A DNA stretch of 64,000 nt, taken from contig QANZ01035224.1 of NCBI GenBank assembly GCA_003254925.1, positions 26,160-90,159 of the forward strand. The letters run 5' to 3'. This stretch comes from Chamaecrista fasciculata (lineage: Eukaryota > Streptophyta > Magnoliopsida > Fabales > Fabaceae). Position 1 is the stretch's first letter, and each line of letters starts with the position of its first letter. Positions 60,201 to 64,000 of this stretch are shown here, one piece after another. The translations under genes and the position numbers were made by a program. The notes below the pieces were generated by a model. The model was given only the letters and a program-made list of their open reading frames with translations, made no database searches and was not told the origin of the DNA.

Positions 60201-62177
60201 CATAAATTTATCATATTAGATCGTTAATTAGGGTGTGTTTGGATTAGAAGTAGGTAATGAAATGATGATTTTATGTAATGAAATGGTAATGAGAAAATTA
60301 TGTAATGAAAATTGTGTTTGGATTAGTTTGAGATGTAATGAAAAAAATAGGATGTGAAATTATGAAAAAGAGTATGTAATGATTGTAGTTGGTTGAAATA
60401 AATATATGGGTTTTTTTAAATTGTATAGGGGTAGAATTGATAATTGATAATGGAAATAGATAGAAATAAAAAAAATAATATTTTGACTTTTTGGTTGTGG
60501 TGGTTATGAAATGAAATGGTAATGAAATTNTTATATATATGAATACGTGAGTGTGTGGCATATATATATGTGTTAAAATATATATACACATTATATTCTT
60601 ATAATATATATATATATACATTTCGGTATATATATATATATTATAATTATAAAATATATATGTAAGAGAGAGAGGGGTGAATAAGAAAAAGAGGAAGAAA
60701 AAAGAAAAAATGATGAGTGGAGAGAGAAAGTTGTAAGTGTAATAAATGAAGGTATTGAAAATTACTATTTTGCTAAATAGTTTTTTTTTTATATTTGTAT
60801 TAGAGTATAGGTAATTATAGGTATTTGAGTAGGGGTATGTTAGTAATTGGATATGAAATATGTAATGAAATGAGTTTGTAATGAAGNATTTGAGTAGGAG
60901 TATGTTAGCATTTGGATATGAAATATGTAATGAAATGAGTTTGTAATGAAATGATATTTTTGTAATGACTTTATAATTGCAAAACAAATACTCATATAAC
61001 ACTGTAGATGAAGTTATGTAATGAAAATGGAGATAATAAAAAGATAATAAAGTTGTAATGCTCACCCAAACAGGCCCTATGAGGAGCTAGCTAGCAAACT
61101 AGAAACTACTATTCATTTATTTATTTTATTCTTAAAGCATAAGAAAAAGTGATAATGATGATGATGAGGTGCTTTCTTTTTAGGGCTAAAGAACCAATGA
61201 CATGTGCCAGAGATTACTTTTGACCTCTCATCACTCACACTTTTCCTAACTCAGAGCACTTGTGTCGACACTTCAGTTGACATTGAAAGTGCTTTATAAA
61301 TTAAGTCAAAATCTCAAATCGGTGCTAAATGTATAACTAGATTTTAATAAATTCGTCTTAAATATTTTATTTTTATAATTTCTTAAATTGATCCCAAACT
61401 AATGAATTCAAAGTTACGAATTATTTTTGACAAGTACTTTCTCTATTTAGTTAGAATTGTCAAAAAATAAGATCAACATGTGTTTCGAAAGTAAGTCAAT
61501 CGTTTTATAATCAAATAAGTAAAGTTTGTTATATTTCCTCTCATTTCAAGTTTGAATATGATGAACTCAAAACTATATGTTAATTTTTAAAAAAGTTATT
61601 TCTCTGCTTGTTGAGATGATCAGCAAATGAGGTCAAAGTATGTTTGATAGTAAGTTTTGGACCAATTTGAAAAATTATAAAAACATTTAAGACCAATTTA
61701 AAATATTGACCATAAGTTGAAGAACAGATAAAACAATGTTAAAGTAATATATAAAAGATCTAGCGACGTCTGGGAAAGAGCATTAAAGTAATGTAATATA
61801 ATATTGCAAATCATTTAACCTGAAGATTTAGCAACTTCTTGAGATCATCAGCAAATAAGGTCAAATTATGTTTGATAGTAAGTTTTGGACCAATTTAAAA
61901 AATTATAAAAATATTTAAGACCAATTTAAAATATTGACCATAAGTTGAAAAACAGATAAAACAATGTTAAAGTAATATATAAAAGATCTAACGACGTCTG
62001 GAAAAGAGCATTAAAGTAATGTAATATAATATTGCAAATCATTTAACCTGAAGATTTAGCAACTTCTTGCCATTTGCCTTCTCCATGAAGAGTGACATAA
62101 TTGAAGAGAGCTTCATCTTCTTCTTTAGACCAAGATCCTTTGTTGATTTCATTCTTGCAGGATCTACGTCTACCCAT
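57257..62177 (-). CDS. Tandem double R2R3-MYB transcription factor
   Basis: A DNA-binding regulator with two R2R3 modules in one frame. Exons (- strand): 62177-62048, 60141-60012, 59702-59341, 58787-58658, 57737-57257. All introns are GT-AG; total 1233 nt, 410 residues. Module 1 covers about residues 12-115 (W16, W36, Y56; R3 W88, W107), a polar linker 116-170, module 2 about 171-279 (W180, W200, Y220; R3 W252, W271), then an acidic, Ser/His-rich tail ending [14 protein letters not shown]. Exon 3 holds the end of module 1, the linker and the start of module 2, whose old start codon persists as Met171 (MGRHGFKG). Introns 1/3 (phase 1) and 2/4 (phase 2) are at the standard R2R3 positions. Both modules resemble the subgroup 5/6 style (RCGKSCR, GNRW, LPGRTD.EIKNYW) but have Tyr for the third R2 Trp. 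The alternative is two overlapping genes, the second starting at Met171. Confidence 0.82.
58291..58435. mobile_element. Small palindromic MITE in MYB intron 4
   Basis: The ends ATCATTTGCAGTGTAAATGTA and the complement of TACATTTGCATTGCAGATGAT are inverted repeats continuing through TTTAGAGAGATAAA. 145 bp, absent from the intron copy at 55965-56470, so it is a later insertion. Confidence 0.75.
58960..59300. mobile_element. Palindromic MITE, family B copy 2, in MYB intron 3
   Basis: Collinear with 18310-18680 (CTTTCAATAAATTAAC, GAGTTAGGATTTG, TATCAATTTTATATTACAT, inverted ends 'tttcaaactttacatcaattgttaattttatc' and complement). Confidence 0.7.
60231..61077. mobile_element. PIF/Harbinger-like MITE in MYB intron 1
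   Basis: The ends GGGTGTGTTTGG and CCAAACAGGCCC-type inverted repeats, TTA on the left and TAT on the right (an imperfect 3-bp flank). The interior shares 'gtgtaataaatgargg' and 'gtataggtaattatagg' text with the 15683-17180 element. It includes (TA)n stretches, two N, and an internal tandem repeat at about 60815-60955. Long open frames across it are low-complexity. Confidence 0.7.
61330..61612. repeat. Degraded palindromic MITE in MYB intron 1
   Basis: Text such as 'gaattcaaagttacgaattatttttgacaagtactttctct' and 'atttcctctcatttcaagtttgaa' is a distant relative of MITE family A. Similar text recurs near 62880-63040. Confidence 0.45.
61613..62068 (-). repeat. 228-bp tandem duplication covering MYB exon 1 end
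   Basis: Units 61613-61840 and 61841-62068 are exact in length and nearly identical. The exon-proximal unit contains the last 21 nt of exon 1 and its donor site; the distal unit repeats these 21 nt and the donor within the intron. Confidence 0.92.
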
Positions 62178-62286
62178 GTTAATTATAGTATATGATAATG
62201 CTCTCTAAGATTTAACTATGCCGCCATGGAGGCCAAAAAAAGAACCACAATATAAATGCATAGAGGCAGATCACGAAGCTCACATC

Positions 62287-62294
62287 TATAAATA
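62287..62294 (-). promoter_or_regulatory. Possible TATA box of the MYB gene
   Basis: TATTTATA on the - strand, about 110 bases upstream of the start codon. Position and form fit a plant core promoter; no other evidence. Confidence 0.4.
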
Positions 62295-63204
62295 CAAAAG
62301 GTGATGAGTGGTATAACAGTACATTAATTAGTACCTGGTGGGCGTGAAACATGTTTTGAGTAATGTGTCCACACTAATTTGCATAGGGACAAAAAACCTC
62401 AAATAGCGTGCTAAGCATTTAGGGTTTGATTGGATTGATATAATACATGTGTTATTTTTATGTATTTTTGAATTAAAATATTAAACTAAGGTTTTCCATA
62501 AGTTAACTTTTTATATATAGTTGTCTTCATAAAAAATAAGATTTTTCGAAAATGCATTTCGTTCTAGCCCTTTGAAAAATATTTTTTGGCCAAGATAGCC
62601 CTTTTAAATATTGATATAAGTAAATCTCTAAAGTTTAGGATTGCAAGTAAATACCCGATTTAGATATTACTGATAATACTTATTTTATCAGTAAGATTTG
62701 AGAGACAGGAATTAAATAGCTCCTAGATATTTATTAGTATGGCATATTTGAAAGTTTAAGGTTAAAACTTTATCTTATCCCATAAAGTTTAAGGTTTGAA
62801 CCTTTTCAATATCCTTAATATTTTTTAAAAGTTCTATAATGATTACTAACTACTAAATATAGTTATATATATCTCTTTTCAAATCTGAATATTATGAAAT
62901 TAGAGCTACGGTTTACTTTTGATGAGTTTTTTCTCTATGCAGTTAGGGTCGTCGATAAACGACGTCAAATTGAGTCTAATAATATGTTATTTGTTTCATG
63001 AAGTTGGTAATATCTTTCTTATTTTACGTTTGAATACGATTTGTAAATATCTAATGTGTGTAAATATCTCCCCAAAATTTGCCTAATATATAGAATATGT
63101 GTAAATATCTTTGTATTATGTAACCTATTTAGTGGTGATGTGTTCGGCCCCCCTAATGCTATGGCATGAGTTCGAATCTAGCAGCCTTCCACTCCTATTT
63201 TTTT
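62295..63204. other. MYB upstream region, no gene seen
   Basis: AT-rich, with degraded MITE family A-like text near 62880-63040. No ORF with a domain. Confidence 0.5.
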
Positions 63205-63662
63205 TTTTTCTCGTAGAAGAAAGGATTCATTAAAGAAAAACCAGTACAACAGAGTTCAACATGAAATTAAAACAACAAAGCCTTGATAAAGCAAAATTAT
63301 CCAATCCCACGGGGGAAAGTAGTGCCAAAACGGTCAGCATTATACATTGTTGAGACAAAATGAGGGCAAGAGACAAAATACATAAACTGACATCTAGACT
63401 TAATAGCAGACCCAACAAACATATCAGCAACTTGATTCCCTTCACGAAGGACATGCATGATCTTGTAGCTGCTAAAATGGGTAAGATAAAACCTGCAAGC
63501 ATTTAGCAAAGGAGCCAAGTGATGGAGATTATTATCAGTAGTATTCTGGAGAAGATTGACAAGAGTTAAACAATCTGATTCAACCCAAATCTTAGAAATG
63601 TCATGAGAAATAGCTAATTTGATGCCTAGAAAAACTGCCTAGACTTCAGAAAGGAGACTATC
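63205..63662 (-). pseudogene. LINE RNase H remnant, 5'-truncated
   Basis: The - strand reads AVFLGIKLAI, KIWVESDCLTLVNLLQ, and then (63297-63518) HVLREGNQVADMFV, in the order of the RVT_3 RNase H domain of plant LINEs. A T-run at 63200-63211 on the + strand is the A-tail. At least one stop (near 63643) is present. The copy stops where an LTR begins, at 63663. Confidence 0.75.
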
Positions 63663-64000
63663 TGTTGGGAAATCACAGAGGGAGCGCAGCGGAAAAATTA
63701 AAATTTTAAACTAAAACTCGAATAAAACTAAAAGGCTAACTCTGTGATTCCTTCCAGGATCCACTAACTATGTTTATACCAGATAAGAAAAGGATGTTTA
63801 CCTAGTTTCAATCGGTGACTTATCGTGTTCGCGAATTTGAGAAGTCCACTGAGTGTCCTTCCTCTACCGGTGATCCACACGAGCAGTTTGGCAGATGCCT
63901 AGGTGCTAGCCTCCTTCACTTCTTCCCAAGTGAATACGGGAACTCAATCTATGATTCTTGAATAATCAAGAAGTGTTCTTGATTATCAAGATTGATTGGG
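63663..64000 (+). repeat. Start of a copia-type LTR (runs off window)
   Basis: Begins TGTTGGGAAATCACAGAGGG AGCGCAGCGG, the usual wording of plant Ty1/copia LTR starts, right at the end of LINE homology. The right end is outside the window, so length and completeness are unknown. Confidence 0.5.

Noticed and set aside
60298..61065. 255-codon - strand frame in MYB intron 1
   Set aside because: It spans MITE and (TA)n sequence, contains N, and its composition is Ile/Tyr/Phe/Ser low complexity.
63130..63190. SINE or tRNA-like segment (GAGTTCGAATCT resembles a pol III B box)
   Set aside because: There is no convincing A box at the right distance and no cloverleaf; the following T-run belongs to the neighbouring LINE tail.

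Overview
The window is nuclear DNA of a flowering plant, most likely a eudicot. The grounds are spliced genes with GT-AG introns, two plant-specific families (CYP74 and R2R3-MYB), very AT-rich intergenic DNA and layers of nested plant transposons: Athila-like Ty3/gypsy, Ty1/copia, L1-like LINEs, hAT, Helitron, PIF/Harbinger, Stowaway and palindromic MITEs. The species cannot be named from the sequence. There is a run of N at 15982-16770 and single N at about 2572, 60530 and 60886.

Only two host genes look intact. The first is a CYP74 cytochrome P450 (oxylipin pathway; allene oxide synthase / hydroperoxide lyase / divinyl ether synthase family) at 5493-8208 on the + strand. It has two exons and encodes 484 residues. 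A broken copy of its 3' end, lacking the heme-cysteine codon, lies just downstream. The second is a MYB gene at 57257-62177 on the - strand. It is the most unusual item here. Its five exons keep one reading frame and join two complete R2R3-MYB DNA-binding modules in one predicted 410-residue protein. Both modules have the standard R2R3 intron positions. The first Met of the second module survives inside exon 3, which points to an in-frame fusion of two tandem MYB genes. A decayed copy of the gene's last intron lies just downstream, so the locus once held more copies.

Layout: 1-1752, 3' end of a Helitron carrying an RPA70-like gene. 1753-5430, AT-rich DNA with a LINE remnant. 5493-9200, CYP74 and its broken copy. 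10036-12647, a short LTR element with an antisense ORF. 12797-19025, MITEs, including a hAT MITE nested in another MITE and a Stowaway. 19919-37430, two parts of - strand L1-type LINE sequence that flank a defective Athila-like block (21369-30850); a complete-length hAT element (31499-35392, perfect 8-bp target duplication) splits the LINE endonuclease. 37446-41828, MITEs, a 5'-truncated LINE with its target duplication, and simple repeats. 41829-52955, a rearranged Athila-like complex with a large LTR palindrome and a copia-type solo LTR. 52956-55964, a Ty1/copia 3' end split by a solo Athila-type LTR. 55965-62300, the MYB locus. 62300-64000, intergenic DNA, a LINE remnant and the start of another LTR element.

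Most transposon genes carry stops or frameshifts, so the block is mainly a graveyard around the CYP74 and MYB genes. Several insertions sit inside introns of these two genes.
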